In this document: positions 50,372 through 59,819 of the stretch, piece after piece
How positions within the stretch are numbered: the stretch's first letter is position 1
How the letters are laid out: every line of letters begins with the position of its first letter
Translations under genes and position numbers: made by a program
The notes under the pieces: model-generated
The model's input: the letters and a program-made list of their open reading frames with translations, nothing else
Databases searched by the model: none
Told to the model about the DNA's origin: nothing
Assembly (NCBI RefSeq): GCF_900156375.1
Contig: NZ_FTNK01000018.1
Coordinates: 1 to 64,000, forward strand
Reading direction: 5' to 3'
DNA length: 64,000 nt
DNA from: Paenibacillus macquariensis
GTDB taxonomy: Bacteria; Bacillota; Bacilli; Paenibacillales; Paenibacillaceae

Positions 50372-52201
50372 ATGACACAATTATTTCAATCGAACAGATC
50401 GACTTTAGCGGACTGTATGCCTGAGCTTGTAGCCACAGCACGTGGAGATTTGAAAGCGACGCTTGCGCTCGTCAATGTTAATCTGGTGAATGTTGTTTCT
50501 GGTGAAATACTACCGGGAATGTCCATAGCGATACAGGGTTCAAGAATAGCGTATGTAGGTAAAGATATCACTCATGCTATAGATGAGAACACGAAAGTCA
50601 TTGATGGAAAAGGAAAATATGCAGCACCAGGATTGTTGGACGGACATTGTCATATTGAGAGTACCCAGCTAACTGTATCAGAATTCGCAAAGGCGGTACT
50701 TCCATTAGGTACAACTGGAGGGTTCTTTGATGCGCATGAAATATCCAACGTGATGGGACTTAAAGGTCTGCGCTTTATGTTAGAAGAAGCAAGAACGACC
50801 CCTCTAGCGGCATACATGCAGGTGGCTTCATGTGTTCCTTCAACGCATCCTGGGCTCGAGACAACAGGGGCGTTCATTGGACCGGAAGAAGTAGCCGAAG
50901 CGCTAAGTTGGGGTCCGGACATGATTGGATTAGGTGAAGTAATGAACTTCCCTGGTGTTGTATATGGTGATGACAGAATGATTCGTGAAATTCAGGCGAC
51001 CCTTCGTGCAGGGAAATATGCAGATGGGCATTTCACGTGGAAGTCGGATGACTGGCGTTTGCCTGTATACGCAGCTAGCGGAGTGAGTGGAGATCACGAA
51101 TGTGTGACTAAAGAAGATGTTATTGAACGCATCCGACTTGGCATGTATGCCAAAATGCGCCAAGGATCTGCTTGGCATGATGTGGCAGAGACAATTAAGG
51201 CTCATACCGAAAGTGGCATAGATACAAGACGAATGATGCTAGTAACCGATGATCGAAGTTCGGAGTCTCTCTTGAGAGAAGGACATATGAATTTTGTAGT
51301 ACGCCATGCGATTGCCCAAGGTGTTAAGCCTGTGACTGCTTTCCAAATGGCTACCATAAATACAGCGGAACGGTTTGGCGTTGCTAGAGATATTGGATCC
51401 ATTACGCCTGGGTCATGTGCAGATATTATATTGCTTGATGGGAATTTAGCTGATGTTGATGTGGTGTTGACCATTGCTTCAGGTCAAGTTGTTGCTGAGA
51501 ATGGTGTAATGACGACGACATGGGAGGGGTACAACATTCCTAAGGAAGCATTCGAGACGGTTCATATTGGTCGTCAATTGGGTGAATTGGATTTCCAGAT
51601 CGTGGCTCCTATCGCGGATGGATCTCTTGTTGCTAAAGCGATTGAAGTCGTTGAGAATCACGTGGATACACGTGAAAGGAAAGTCAAAGTTAAAGTAGAG
51701 AACCATCATGTGAATCTGGATTCTTCGGATGACCTATGCAAAATGGGGGTGTTTGAACGCCATGGATTAAATGGTGGACATGCGCTTGGTATACTGAAGG
51801 GGCTTGGATTGAACATTCCAGCAGCAATCGCAATGACGGTAGCACATGATAGTCATAATTTGACGGTTATTGGAAATGATGATGAACTCATGGCTAAGGC
51901 AGGAAATCTCGCTGCAGAAATGCAGGGTGGAGTAGTTATGGTGACGAATGATGAGATCACGTCATTTCCACTTCCTGTTGGTGGATTGATGTCACCAGAA
52001 CCGTTCGAGACGGTGGCACTTCAGTCAGAGGCCATAAGTCATGCCTTGATACGTGCGGGTTGTACACTTAATAATGCGTTCATGACTTTATCATTACTCG
52101 CACTTGTAGTTATTCCAGAAATTCGTTTGTCAGATAAAGGATTAGTAAGGATTTCCGCAGACGGGATTGACATTGTTCCTTTATTTGATGCCATTGTATG
52201 A
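50372..52201 (+). CDS. adeC: Adenine deaminase (AdeC type)
   Basis: 609 residues. Hydrolyses adenine to hypoxanthine and ammonia in purine salvage. Metal-binding GHCHIEST (His92, His94) near the N-terminus, KYAAPGLLDGHCHIES, MIGLGEVMNFPGVVYGDDRMI, YADGHFTWKS, GDHECVTKED, MLVTDDRSS, and the C-terminal GVFERHGLNGGHALGILKGLGL are AdeC-family motifs, with the family's usual length near 580-610. GGGAGGT lies before the ATG. The 257-base region upstream has TATAAT at about 50304 but no recognisable purine riboswitch. The gene stands alone with its own terminator. Confidence 0.93.
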   Translation: MTQLFQSNRSTLADCMPELVATARGDLKATLALVNVNLVNVVSGEILPGMSIAIQGSRIAYVGKDITHAIDENTKVIDGKGKYAAPGLLDGHCHIESTQLTVSEFAKAVLPLGTTGGFFDAHEISNVMGLKGLRFMLEEARTTPLAAYMQVASCVPSTHPGLETTGAFIGPEEVAEALSWGPDMIGLGEVMNFPGVVYGDDRMIREIQATLRAGKYADGHFTWKSDDWRLPVYAASGVSGDHECVTKEDVIERIRLGMYAKMRQGSAWHDVAETIKAHTESGIDTRRMMLVTDDRSSESLLREGHMNFVVRHAIAQGVKPVTAFQMATINTAERFGVARDIGSITPGSCADIILLDGNLADVDVVLTIASGQVVAENGVMTTTWEGYNIPKEAFETVHIGRQLGELDFQIVAPIADGSLVAKAIEVVENHVDTRERKVKVKVENHHVNLDSSDDLCKMGVFERHGLNGGHALGILKGLGLNIPAAIAMTVAHDSHNLTVIGNDDELMAKAGNLAAEMQGGVVMVTNDEITSFPLPVGGLMSPEPFETVALQSEAISHALIRAGCTLNNAFMTLSLLALVVIPEIRLSDKGLVRISADGIDIVPLFDAIV

Positions 52202-52237
52202 GCATGAATTGATAAGAATATAGTATAGTTACACAAG

Positions 52238-52273
52238 AAACGGATATCATCTATTAAAAGATGATATCCGTTT
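52238..52273. terminator. Terminator after adeC
   Basis: AAACGGATATCATCT (52238-52252) pairs perfectly with AGATGATATCCGTTT (52259-52273), loop of 6. Only a short T-run follows (TTT then GAATGTT). Confidence 0.8.
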
Positions 52274-52428
52274 GAATGTTATATATGATGTTATTTGATT
52301 TCTTTTCAGTGGATTGCTACAATAGATCGTGCTATGTAATTGGAATTAAAACTTAAAAATACAAAATATTAGTATATTATATCACACATCAATAATTTTG
52401 TCAAACAAAGTAAGGGGATGAAACAACC

Positions 52429-54780
52429 ATGGGCACGAGCGACCAAGAGTGGCGTGACGAACAGCACCGAGTCGATGAAGTAACGACTAAAGTTACACGT
52501 AGAATTGAGAAACTTCAACGAGAAGTAGGTAACGTACGCGGCGACGTCGTAGATTTACGTAAGGAGTTCTGGGATGAAGTAAGAGTGAACTTTAGTAGTT
52601 CAGATGACTTAGGTGAAACCTCTACAAGTCTACGACAGCAGTCTCAGGTATTGTCAGAGCGTGAACGGAGTCACCTTCAGTCTTCGGAGTCCTTGAAGAA
52701 AATGAAGTTACTCGTTAGGTCTCCTTATTTCGGACGGATTGATTTTGAAGAAAATGGTTCGAATCACAAGGAAACAATCTATCTTGGTATAGCTTCTTTC
52801 TTGGATGACGATGACGCTACGTTTCTTGTATATGACTGGCGTGCGCCAGTATCTAGTCTATATTATGACGGTGCACCTGGGCCGGCAAGTTATGATACAC
52901 CAATGGGTGAGATCAACGGAGAAATGAATCTTAAGCGACAGTTCGTCATTCGGAATGCTCAAATTCAAGTCTTGTTCGACACGGGCGTCACGATTGGCGA
53001 TGAGCTACTTCAACAGGTGCTTAGTCATAGTGCTGATAACCAAATGAAGAGTATCGTAGCCACGATTCAAAAGGAACAAAATGCAGTGATACGTAATGAC
53101 AAGAGTCGGATGTTGGTTGTGCAGGGTTCGGCAGGTAGTGGTAAAACATCTGCTGCGCTACAGCGTGTCGCCTATTTACTGTACAAATATCGTGAGATCT
53201 TGAAGGCAGATCAAGTACTCCTTTTCTCGCCTAATCCTCTGTTTAATAGTTATGTGTCTTCAGTTCTCCCTGAACTTGGTGAAGAGAATATGCAACAGAC
53301 AACTTTTCAAGCCTATTTAGACTTTCGACTAGCTAAAGAATTTGAACTTGAAGATATATTTTCACAAATGGAAACCATGCTAAATACAGATGAAGGACAT
53401 TCACTCGAAGTAAAGAAGGCATCCATCAATTATAAATCTTCTCCTGCTTATTTGGAGGTCGTTACCCGATATAAGGAATATTTAGAGTCCCGCGGAATGA
53501 TGTTCAGAGCCATTCAATTCCAAGGAAGACTGATTATATCTTCAGATACGATGAAGGAGAAGTTCTATAGCTTTGAACCCAGCGTCAAGTTAGATAATCG
53601 TATTGAGATGATGCGGGATTGGATGCTGAAGGAATTGTCGGTATTCGCTAAAAATGAGCGAGAGGCAGCTTGGGTAGACAATCAGATTGATCTGCTAAGT
53701 GCTGATGAATATCAGAAAGCATATACTCGTGTTCGACGGAAACAACATAAGAAGAAAGACACATTCGATGATTATGAGAAGGAGCGAGATCTACTAGCTC
53801 GTATGATTGTGAATGAATGGTTGAAACCCGTTCGTAGATGGATTAAACGCAAACGTTTCGTGGACGCTAAGGGATTGTATCGTGAACTATTTCTAAGTAA
53901 AGGACTTCTTCAGTCTGTTAGCGGGCAGAGTACGTTACCTGCGTACTGGAATGAAATCAGTGAAATAACGGTAGCTGACTTGAAGAGTGGCAAATTATCA
54001 TATGAAGATGCGACACCCTATCTATATTTACAGGAATTGGTCAAAGGTTTTCAGACGAACAATGCCATTCGTTATGTATTCATTGATGAGGTTCAGGATT
54101 ACTCGCCATTCCAACTTGAATATTTAAAAAGATTGTTTCCACGCGCCCGCATGACGGCACTTGGAGATTTAAACCAAGGGATTTATACGCATGCTTCTGT
54201 GCTGGATAGTATGGAATCGCTTCAGCAATTGTACGGTCCACAGGAAACAGAAGTGATATCCCTAATAAGAAGTTATCGTTCAACCTATGAGATTGTAGAT
54301 TTCACTCGGAGTATGATGCCTGGTGGGGAGAATATCGTCCCATTTAATCGCCAAGGGGATAAGCCGATAGTTGTGATTGAAACCAATCGTGATCACCTAC
54401 ACCAGAAGATCATAGAAGATATTAAAGTTCTAAATGACCAAGGTTATGAACATACAGCGATTATTTGTAAGACACTTGAGGAAAGTAAGCAGGTTTATGA
54501 CGCTCTTAAGGAACATCTGACACTGAAAAAGGTGACCAAAACAACGCCTTCTTTTGTAAAAGGAACGTTGGTTATTCCGTCGTATTTAGCTAAGGGTGTG
54601 GAATTTGATGCTGTAATTATATATAACGCCTCCAATGAGTCATATACTCGTGAGAGTGAGCGGAAACTGTTCTATACGGTTTGTACACGTGCTATGCATC
54701 TTCTTCACATCTATAGTCTAGGAGAACCAAGTCATTTCATCACAGAGGTTAGTTCAGAGAAATACGAACTCCTTACGTGA
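52429..54780 (+). CDS. helD: RNA polymerase recycling helicase-like ATPase HelD
   Basis: 783 residues. The N-terminal coiled coil (WRDEQHRVDEVTTKVTRRIEKLQREVGNVRGDVVDLRKEFWDEVR, about 7-60) inserts into the RNA polymerase secondary channel in Bacillus HelD; then an ATPase core of UvrD/SF1 type: Walker A GSAGSGKT (233-240), Walker B YVFIDEVQD near 553, LGDLNQGIY, SYRSTYEIVDFTRSM and GVEFDAVIIYNAS. It ejects stalled or non-productive RNA polymerase using ATP. AAGGGGATGAAAC precedes the ATG. A single-gene unit with its own terminator. Confidence 0.92.
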   Translation: MGTSDQEWRDEQHRVDEVTTKVTRRIEKLQREVGNVRGDVVDLRKEFWDEVRVNFSSSDDLGETSTSLRQQSQVLSERERSHLQSSESLKKMKLLVRSPYFGRIDFEENGSNHKETIYLGIASFLDDDDATFLVYDWRAPVSSLYYDGAPGPASYDTPMGEINGEMNLKRQFVIRNAQIQVLFDTGVTIGDELLQQVLSHSADNQMKSIVATIQKEQNAVIRNDKSRMLVVQGSAGSGKTSAALQRVAYLLYKYREILKADQVLLFSPNPLFNSYVSSVLPELGEENMQQTTFQAYLDFRLAKEFELEDIFSQMETMLNTDEGHSLEVKKASINYKSSPAYLEVVTRYKEYLESRGMMFRAIQFQGRLIISSDTMKEKFYSFEPSVKLDNRIEMMRDWMLKELSVFAKNEREAAWVDNQIDLLSADEYQKAYTRVRRKQHKKKDTFDDYEKERDLLARMIVNEWLKPVRRWIKRKRFVDAKGLYRELFLSKGLLQSVSGQSTLPAYWNEISEITVADLKSGKLSYEDATPYLYLQELVKGFQTNNAIRYVFIDEVQDYSPFQLEYLKRLFPRARMTALGDLNQGIYTHASVLDSMESLQQLYGPQETEVISLIRSYRSTYEIVDFTRSMMPGGENIVPFNRQGDKPIVVIETNRDHLHQKIIEDIKVLNDQGYEHTAIICKTLEESKQVYDALKEHLTLKKVTKTTPSFVKGTLVIPSYLAKGVEFDAVIIYNASNESYTRESERKLFYTVCTRAMHLLHIYSLGEPSHFITEVSSEKYELLT

Positions 54781-54815
54781 ATGTTGTTAGATATGTACAC
54801 TTAAAGTTAGTAATT

Positions 54816-54842
54816 AAGCGGTCCTAAGGGGCTGCTTTTTTG
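54816..54842 (+). terminator. Terminator after helD
   Basis: AAGCGGTCC (54816-54824) pairs with GGGCTGCTT (54829-54837) through two G.T pairs, followed by TTTTTG. Confidence 0.7.
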
Positions 54843-54907
54843 CGCTTAATTGTACATGAAGTATGCTAGACAAGCTTGTGGAGATGCTAACAAGAATAGA
54901 ATTAGGT

Positions 54908-54968
54908 TTGACATGATACCCAATGGCATCGTAATATGAAATTAAATGAAACCAAATGGTTTCGTAAT
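54908..54968 (+). promoter_or_regulatory. Promoter and repeated operator of the SRPBCC-ArsR operon
   Basis: TTGACA (54908-54913), 18 bases, TAATAT (54932-54937). ACCCAATGGCATCGTAAT (54918-54935), overlapping the -10, recurs as ACCAAATGGTTTCGTAAT (54951-54968; 15 of 18 identical), 33 bases on. The second also forms an inverted repeat GAAACCA-AA-TGGTTTC (54948-54963). These fit autoregulation by the ArsR protein of the operon. Confidence 0.7.
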
Positions 54969-55005
54969 TACGGGATGGAAACATACAATTATGGAGGTAA
55001 GTAAA

Positions 55006-55440
55006 ATGGAAAAGCAACATACAGAAGTACAAGGTCATATTCCGGAAATTAGACAAACGCTTATTCTTAAGGCTTCAATAGAAAAGGTGTGGAACGCGGT
55101 TGCGACGGCAGAGGGGATTGCGACATGGTTCATGCCAAGTGACTTTCAACCCATCGAGGGTCATGAGTTTCATTTGGAAGCGGGACCTTTCGGTAAATCG
55201 CCATGTAAAGTGACGGTAATCGATAGACCGAACAAACTATCTTTCAATTGGGGTAAGGACTGGGTATTAACGTTCGAGTTAATTGCATTGGATGATACAA
55301 CGGAATTTACACTCATTCATTCTGGTTGGGACGTGGATAGTATAACCGAATCCGGTGAAACACATGCCATTGTACGCGACAGAATGGCTATGGGTTGGGT
55401 TGGCATGGTGGACAAACTTAGAAAGCTTGTAGAGGCCTAA
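55006..55440 (+). CDS. SRPBCC/AHSA1-family START-like protein
   Basis: 144 residues from ATG 55006 (GGAGGT 7 bases upstream). QTLILKASIEKVWNAVATAEGIATWFMPSDFQPIEGHEFHLEAG, PNKLSFNWGKDWVLTFELIALDDTTEFTLIHSGW and the C-terminal helix RDRMAMGWVGMVDKLRKLVEA are the AHSA1 (activator of Hsp90 ATPase homologue-like) layout with a hydrophobic pocket. Such proteins are frequent partners of ArsR regulators in Bacillales. First gene of a two-gene operon; the ArsR start follows 2 bases after its stop. Ligand unknown. Confidence 0.87.
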   Translation: MEKQHTEVQGHIPEIRQTLILKASIEKVWNAVATAEGIATWFMPSDFQPIEGHEFHLEAGPFGKSPCKVTVIDRPNKLSFNWGKDWVLTFELIALDDTTEFTLIHSGWDVDSITESGETHAIVRDRMAMGWVGMVDKLRKLVEA

Positions 55441-55442
55441 GA

Positions 55443-55820
55443 ATGTCTGAACCCGCATCTAAGCATGATGTCTTTCAAGCAATTGCCGATCCTACACGCC
55501 GCAGGTTACTACATTTACTTAGCGATCAGGAGATGTCTGTAACCATTATAAGTGGACATTTTACAATGAGTCGTACGGCTGTGTCGAAGCATTTAAGAGT
55601 GCTTGCGGAAGCTGGATTGGTGAAGGATCAGAAGGTAGGCCGAGAAACGCGTTACCGATTAGACCCTGAGCCATTGCTTGAACTGAAGAAGTGGGTCTCT
55701 TACTATGAACGCTTCTGGGAGAATAAACTTTCCTCGCTGAAGAGATTTGTCGAATCAGATGACTCTGACGTTATGGATTCATTTCCTCCACTCACGGTAG
55801 TGGATCGAAATGAGAAATAG
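55443..55820 (+). CDS. ArsR-family winged-helix transcriptional regulator
   Basis: 125 residues. HDVFQAIADPTRRRLLHLLSDQEMSVTIISGHFTMSRTAVSKHLRVLAEAGLVKDQKVGRETRYRLDPEPL is a full ArsR HTH. The metal-binding cysteine motif of classic ArsR/SmtB proteins is missing, so it responds to something other than metal, or just to the SRPBCC protein. It has only the weak AGAGGCCT before its ATG and probably depends on translational coupling to the SRPBCC gene. Predicted to bind the repeats at 54918-54968. Confidence 0.87.
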   Translation: MSEPASKHDVFQAIADPTRRRLLHLLSDQEMSVTIISGHFTMSRTAVSKHLRVLAEAGLVKDQKVGRETRYRLDPEPLLELKKWVSYYERFWENKLSSLKRFVESDDSDVMDSFPPLTVVDRNEK

Positions 55821-55840
55821 GCCCTTTATGAGGGCCTATT
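55816..55840 (+). terminator. Terminator after the ArsR gene
   Basis: AATAGGCCCT (55816-55825) pairs perfectly with AGGGCCTATT (55831-55840), loop TTATG; it starts inside the last codons of the gene. Confidence 0.8.
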
Positions 55841-55935
55841 GTTATATTTCACTTTCTAAAAATGATCATGTGAATATGATTGGAGCAATTAAACCACAAT
55901 AGGTATGTCTGAAGTACCCTAAAGGTGGTTTAAGA

Positions 55936-57138
55936 ATGAAGAATAAGAAGTGGGACTTGGTTGCTCTTGCCTCCATTCCGCTCATCATGACGCTTGGTAA
56001 CTCCATGCTAATTCCTATATTACCTCTGATTTCTCGGGAACTTCATGTAAGTTCTTTTAAAGTAAGCATGTTAATTACGGTGTATGCGATTGTGGCTATA
56101 CTATTAATTCCTATTGCAGGATATCTTTCAGATCGGTTCGGTAGGAAAAAAGTTATTATTCCAAGTCTAATTATCGCAGCTGTGGGTGGGGCGATCTCTG
56201 CCATTGCTGCTTGGCTTACTGCTGATATGACAGCTTACTGGATCATACTGGGGGGGAGACTTCTTCAAGGAATCGGTGCGGCGGGAGCATTTCCAATCGT
56301 TATTCCTTTAGTGGGGGATATGTTTGAACAAGAGGAAGAGGTAAGTAAAGGCTTGGGGATTATAGAGACCTCGAACACATTGGGTAAAGTCATTAGTCCA
56401 ATTCTAGGTGCAGCACTTGGGATCGTGTTATGGTATCTACCCTTTATTAGTATACCTGTGCTCTGTATGATTTCATTGGTACTCGTTATATTTCTCGTCC
56501 AAACGCCAAGTAAAACCCCATCTAACGATTCATTAAAGAAATTCCTGTCTGGAACGAAAGATGCATTGAAGGAGAAAGGCCGGTGGTTATATGCCATTTT
56601 TGCTGTGGGTTGCATCTGTATGTTTATATTGTTCGGGGTACTCTTCTATTTATCAGATACCTTAGAATCGAAATATAAACTTGATGGCGTACTCAAAGGA
56701 TTAGTATTGGCGATTCCACTTGCCGTGCTTTGCTTGAGCTCCTACATCGGTGGAAAAGTGATTGGACAGAATAAGAACCGAATGAAATGGATCGGGTTCG
56801 GTGGTATGGCGCTCATAACCATTTGTCTAATCATTACAGGCTTTAGTAGTCAGATTGTTTTTGTGATTAGTCTGTTTTCTCTTTGCGGTGCAGGGATAGG
56901 AAGCGCTCTTCCTTGTATGGATGCGTTAATTACGGAAGGTATTGAGAAAGAACAACGAGGGACGATTACATCCTTATATAGTAGTACAAGATTTATCGGG
57001 GTATCTCTAGGACCTCCAATCGTATCCTTGTTACAGCATGTGAATCACTGGATCCTGTTCGGTATGATGGCTGCTCTAGCAGGAATAGGTGGGCTACTGA
57101 TCCTGATGGCAATCAAGCCTTCAGCAGAGAATGCTTGA
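55936..57138 (+). CDS. MFS drug/sugar efflux-type transporter (DHA1-like)
   Basis: 400 residues and 12 membrane helices. Motif A GYLSDRFGRKK between TM2 and TM3, GRLLQGIGAAGAFPIVIPLVGDMF as the motif C-like antiporter region in TM4-5 (DHA1), and GAGIGSALPCMDALITEGIEKEQRGTITSLYSSTRFIGVSLGPP near the C-terminal half mark a proton-antiport exporter. AAAGGTGG precedes the ATG. Possibly independent of the ArsR operon, as a terminator separates them. Substrate unknown. Confidence 0.88.
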   Translation: MKNKKWDLVALASIPLIMTLGNSMLIPILPLISRELHVSSFKVSMLITVYAIVAILLIPIAGYLSDRFGRKKVIIPSLIIAAVGGAISAIAAWLTADMTAYWIILGGRLLQGIGAAGAFPIVIPLVGDMFEQEEEVSKGLGIIETSNTLGKVISPILGAALGIVLWYLPFISIPVLCMISLVLVIFLVQTPSKTPSNDSLKKFLSGTKDALKEKGRWLYAIFAVGCICMFILFGVLFYLSDTLESKYKLDGVLKGLVLAIPLAVLCLSSYIGGKVIGQNKNRMKWIGFGGMALITICLIITGFSSQIVFVISLFSLCGAGIGSALPCMDALITEGIEKEQRGTITSLYSSTRFIGVSLGPPIVSLLQHVNHWILFGMMAALAGIGGLLILMAIKPSAENA

Positions 57139-57159
57139 TTGAATCGTTGTCAATCTAAG

Positions 57160-57202
57160 AGTCATGGAGTTGGGATGATTATTCCTACTCCATGACTTTT
57201 TT
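57160..57202 (+). terminator. Terminator after the MFS gene
   Basis: AGTCATGGAGT (57160-57170) pairs with ACTCCATGACT (57187-57197), with an inner GGA/TCC pairing, followed by TTTTT. Confidence 0.9.
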
Positions 57203-57343
57203 ATATTTTCAATAGTGAACTCTAAATACGTTCGATGATCAAGAAGTTGCAAACCCTTCTAGCCGAAGGTAAAATGAACCCTAAATGAGTATAAACAGCT
57301 GTTTTTTCGGATGGATAAAATATGATGGGGTGGTGGGCTGTAA

Positions 57344-57751
57344 TTGAATGATTTGAGGAATAGAGTAGTGTATATTATTGTATTCTTTATGGTCATCATT
57401 CTGGGCATTAGTTCGAGATCCTTTACAGATGTTCTACCCGTATTTGTATCAAGACATTTCGGAGATGCGCTGTGGGCAAGTATGGTTTATTTCGGCTGTC
57501 GAATATTGTTCTTAAAGCAAAGATTACTTGTGTCTGTTTGTCTGAGTATAGTTTTTAGTTATTCTATTGAATTCAGTCAGTTGTACCAAGCAGATTGGAT
57601 TAATGCTATACGATCAACCCTATTGGGCGCACTAATATTAGGCAAAGGTTTCTTGGGAATTGATTTAATTAGATATACGGTGGGGATTGTTATTTCTTTT
57701 GTGGTGGATTGGTTATGGGTTAATCATATGAAAAAAAAGAGGATGAGATGA
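57344..57751 (+). CDS. DUF2809 domain membrane protein
   Basis: 135 residues and four membrane helices. VIILGISSRSFTDVLPVFVSRHFGDALWASMVYFGCRILF is a DUF2809 motif (G-x-x-S-R ... GDALWA), followed by VFSYSIEFSQLYQADWINAIRSTLLGALILGKGF. Function unknown. TTG 57344 is preceded by GGGGTGGTGGG; no better start is seen. Its TGA abuts the ATG of the Imm53 gene, so the two are coupled. The short basic tail KKKRMR is cytosolic. Confidence 0.83.
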   Translation: MNDLRNRVVYIIVFFMVIILGISSRSFTDVLPVFVSRHFGDALWASMVYFGCRILFLKQRLLVSVCLSIVFSYSIEFSQLYQADWINAIRSTLLGALILGKGFLGIDLIRYTVGIVISFVVDWLWVNHMKKKRMR

Positions 57752-58039
57752 ATGAGTTACCTTAAATGGTTAGAAAATTGGTACGAAAGCTATTGTGATG
57801 ATGAATGGGAGCAAACCCATGTGTTGAAAATTGAATCTATCGATACGCCAGGGTGGAGAGTAACGATTCCTTTACTTGAAACTGAACTCGAAGGTAAATT
57901 GTTAAATGAAATTATCATCGATCGTGATGACAATGACTGGGTAAGATGTTGGATAAAGGATGGATATTTCGAAGGTGCAGGTGGACTGAAGAATTTAGAA
58001 GAGATGCTACAGATTTTTAAAGAGTGGGCAGAGGAATAG
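57752..58039 (+). CDS. Imm53-like immunity protein (orphan)
   Basis: 95 residues, acidic and cytosolic. SYLKWLENWYESYCDDEWEQTHVLKIESIDTPGWRVTIPLLETEL matches the start of the Imm53 family of polymorphic-toxin immunity proteins (W-Y-x3-C-D-x2-WE and NPGW motifs). Start ATG follows the DUF2809 stop directly. No toxin, RHS or secreted LXG gene occurs in the window, so it is an orphan, possibly acquired as protection against a neighbour's toxin. Its GC and codon use are not striking. Confidence 0.78.
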   Translation: MSYLKWLENWYESYCDDEWEQTHVLKIESIDTPGWRVTIPLLETELEGKLLNEIIIDRDDNDWVRCWIKDGYFEGAGGLKNLEEMLQIFKEWAEE

Positions 58040-58059
58040 AGCCGTTGTCTTAAGAATAT

Positions 58060-58091
58060 AAACAACCCAACTGTAGAAGCTTGGGTTGTTT
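58060..58091. terminator. Bidirectional terminator after the Imm53 gene
   Basis: AAACAACCCAA (58060-58070) pairs perfectly with TTGGGTTGTTT (58081-58091), between the convergent Imm53 and chemoreceptor genes. Confidence 0.88.
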
Positions 58092-58109
58092 AATATATAG
58101 TATAAGAGG

Positions 58110-59819
58110 TTAGAGATTTGTCTTGTTAGTCTTGAAGGTGTTTACAACTTTAAATAAATCTTGAGATATATCCAGCAAGGTTTTAGCTGAAGCTGTAATT
58201 TCTTCCGTAGATGCCAACTGCTCTTCAGCGGCGGAGGCTACGGTCTGAGCTGTAGCCGATGTTTGCTGGGCTACGGCACCTACATTAGTAACAGTTGCTG
58301 CAACTTCTTCCGTACTAGCCGCCATTTGTTCAGCCGCAGCTGCTGTTTCTTGAACTTTCAGAGCAACCAATTCAGAAGATTTAAAGATCTGTTGGAATGC
58401 TTTCTCTGCTTCACCAACCTCGTGTAATCCTGCATTAACTTCGATTAGACCTTCATTCATCACTTTTACGGCCATTGCTGAATCCGTCTGGATACTATTA
58501 ATTAATTCTGAAATATTCTGAACGGATGCTTCAGTCTGAGAGGCCAACTTACGTACTTCGTTAGCCACTACAGCAAATCCCATACCTGCGTCTCCAGCAC
58601 GGGCTGCTTCGATAGCTGCATTTAATGCGAGTAGATTCGTTTGGGTTGAAATATTTCCGATTAATGTGGAGACTTGACTAATATTAAGGGAGTGAACCTC
58701 CAATTCCTTCAATACGTCGTTGGCATGATCCACGGCTGTGCTGACTGCATGCATTTTATGTGAGACACGTTGCATAACTTGCGTTCCTATCTTTGCATGA
58801 TCGGTTGCAGATAGTGAAAGCTCGGATACATCAGAAGCTGTTTCTGCAATTCGTTGAATCCCTGAGGTCATTTCCTCCATAGCTCGGTTGCAATCCAAGG
58901 AACTTTGGGCTTGAATTTCTGCACCGGTAGCTACTTCTTGAACCGAGAGGGTCACGTGGTTGGAGGCGTCAGCATTACTTTTAGAGTTCATGAGTAGCTG
59001 TTCCGAAGATGAAGCCACTATAGTAGATGCGGTTAACATCTGGTTAACTGAATCTCTCAAATGTTCGACCATTCGATTCACAGCAAGTACCATCGTTCCA
59101 ATTTCATCATTATTTTTGACGACGATGGTCTCTACAGTTAAATCCCCATCTGCAATACGATTGAGTGCATCCGACACTTTTCTGACAGGATTAGAAATAC
59201 TCCGAACAAGAAGTGAACCACAAATAATGATGAACACGACCATAATACCAAGACCTATTAATAACTGGATCATGCTTGATTTAGATAAATCTTTACTGTC
59301 TTGTTCAGCGACTAGAGCACCATCGTGATTATATTGCACAATAGGAGTAACCATCTGCTCCACATTGTTAAGTGATTCAGTTATTTTTGTTGTAGCTTCC
59401 CTTAATTCTACGGAATAAAGTTCAGCCTTTTCAAATGTAGCGAATGCTTCTTTGAATATCTTCCAGTCTGCGTTTAGCTTCGTGAAATTTGCTTTGGCTT
59501 CGTCATTCACAAGGGAATCTTGATAGGTTAATAATAAATTATCAACTTTAGCTATATTGTTGGAGATATCCGTGAGTAGGTCAGTACGCTCCTGTAGAAC
59601 TTTTGTAGCTAGGATTTGATATTTCGCGTAATCGATATGTTCTACGTGATAGTTGATGGCTTGAATGTTTTCAATTCCCTTCAACCATACTTGGACCGTC
59701 TGTTCGTTATTTGCTGTAAGCTTCTGCATCCTAACGATATCCGACCAGGAAAAAGCTCCAATCATAACGATCAGACTGGCGAATACTGCAATGAACTTTG
59801 TTTTTACTGTAAACCTCAT
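58110..59819 (-). CDS. 4HB_MCP-type methyl-accepting chemotaxis protein
   Basis: 569 residues. TM1 (about 8-28), an outside four-helix-bundle sensor (30-185; NNEQTVQVWLKGIENIQAINYHVEHIDYAKYQILAT), TM2 (188-210, IQLLIGLGIMVVFIIICGSLL), HAMP (SISNPVRKVSDALNRIADGDLTVETIVVKNNDEIG) and the signalling domain with the conserved tip ISTQTNLLALNAAIEAARAGDAGMGFAVVANEVRKLASQTEAS. Small ligand probably binds the 4HB domain; identity unknown. Start: GGGTAATTAC, weak ribosome binding site. No che operon is nearby, so it works with a chemotaxis system encoded elsewhere. Confidence 0.92.
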   Translation of the reverse strand: MRFTVKTKFIAVFASLIVMIGAFSWSDIVRMQKLTANNEQTVQVWLKGIENIQAINYHVEHIDYAKYQILATKVLQERTDLLTDISNNIAKVDNLLLTYQDSLVNDEAKANFTKLNADWKIFKEAFATFEKAELYSVELREATTKITESLNNVEQMVTPIVQYNHDGALVAEQDSKDLSKSSMIQLLIGLGIMVVFIIICGSLLVRSISNPVRKVSDALNRIADGDLTVETIVVKNNDEIGTMVLAVNRMVEHLRDSVNQMLTASTIVASSSEQLLMNSKSNADASNHVTLSVQEVATGAEIQAQSSLDCNRAMEEMTSGIQRIAETASDVSELSLSATDHAKIGTQVMQRVSHKMHAVSTAVDHANDVLKELEVHSLNISQVSTLIGNISTQTNLLALNAAIEAARAGDAGMGFAVVANEVRKLASQTEASVQNISELINSIQTDSAMAVKVMNEGLIEVNAGLHEVGEAEKAFQQIFKSSELVALKVQETAAAAEQMAASTEEVAATVTNVGAVAQQTSATAQTVASAAEEQLASTEEITASAKTLLDISQDLFKVVNTFKTNKTNL

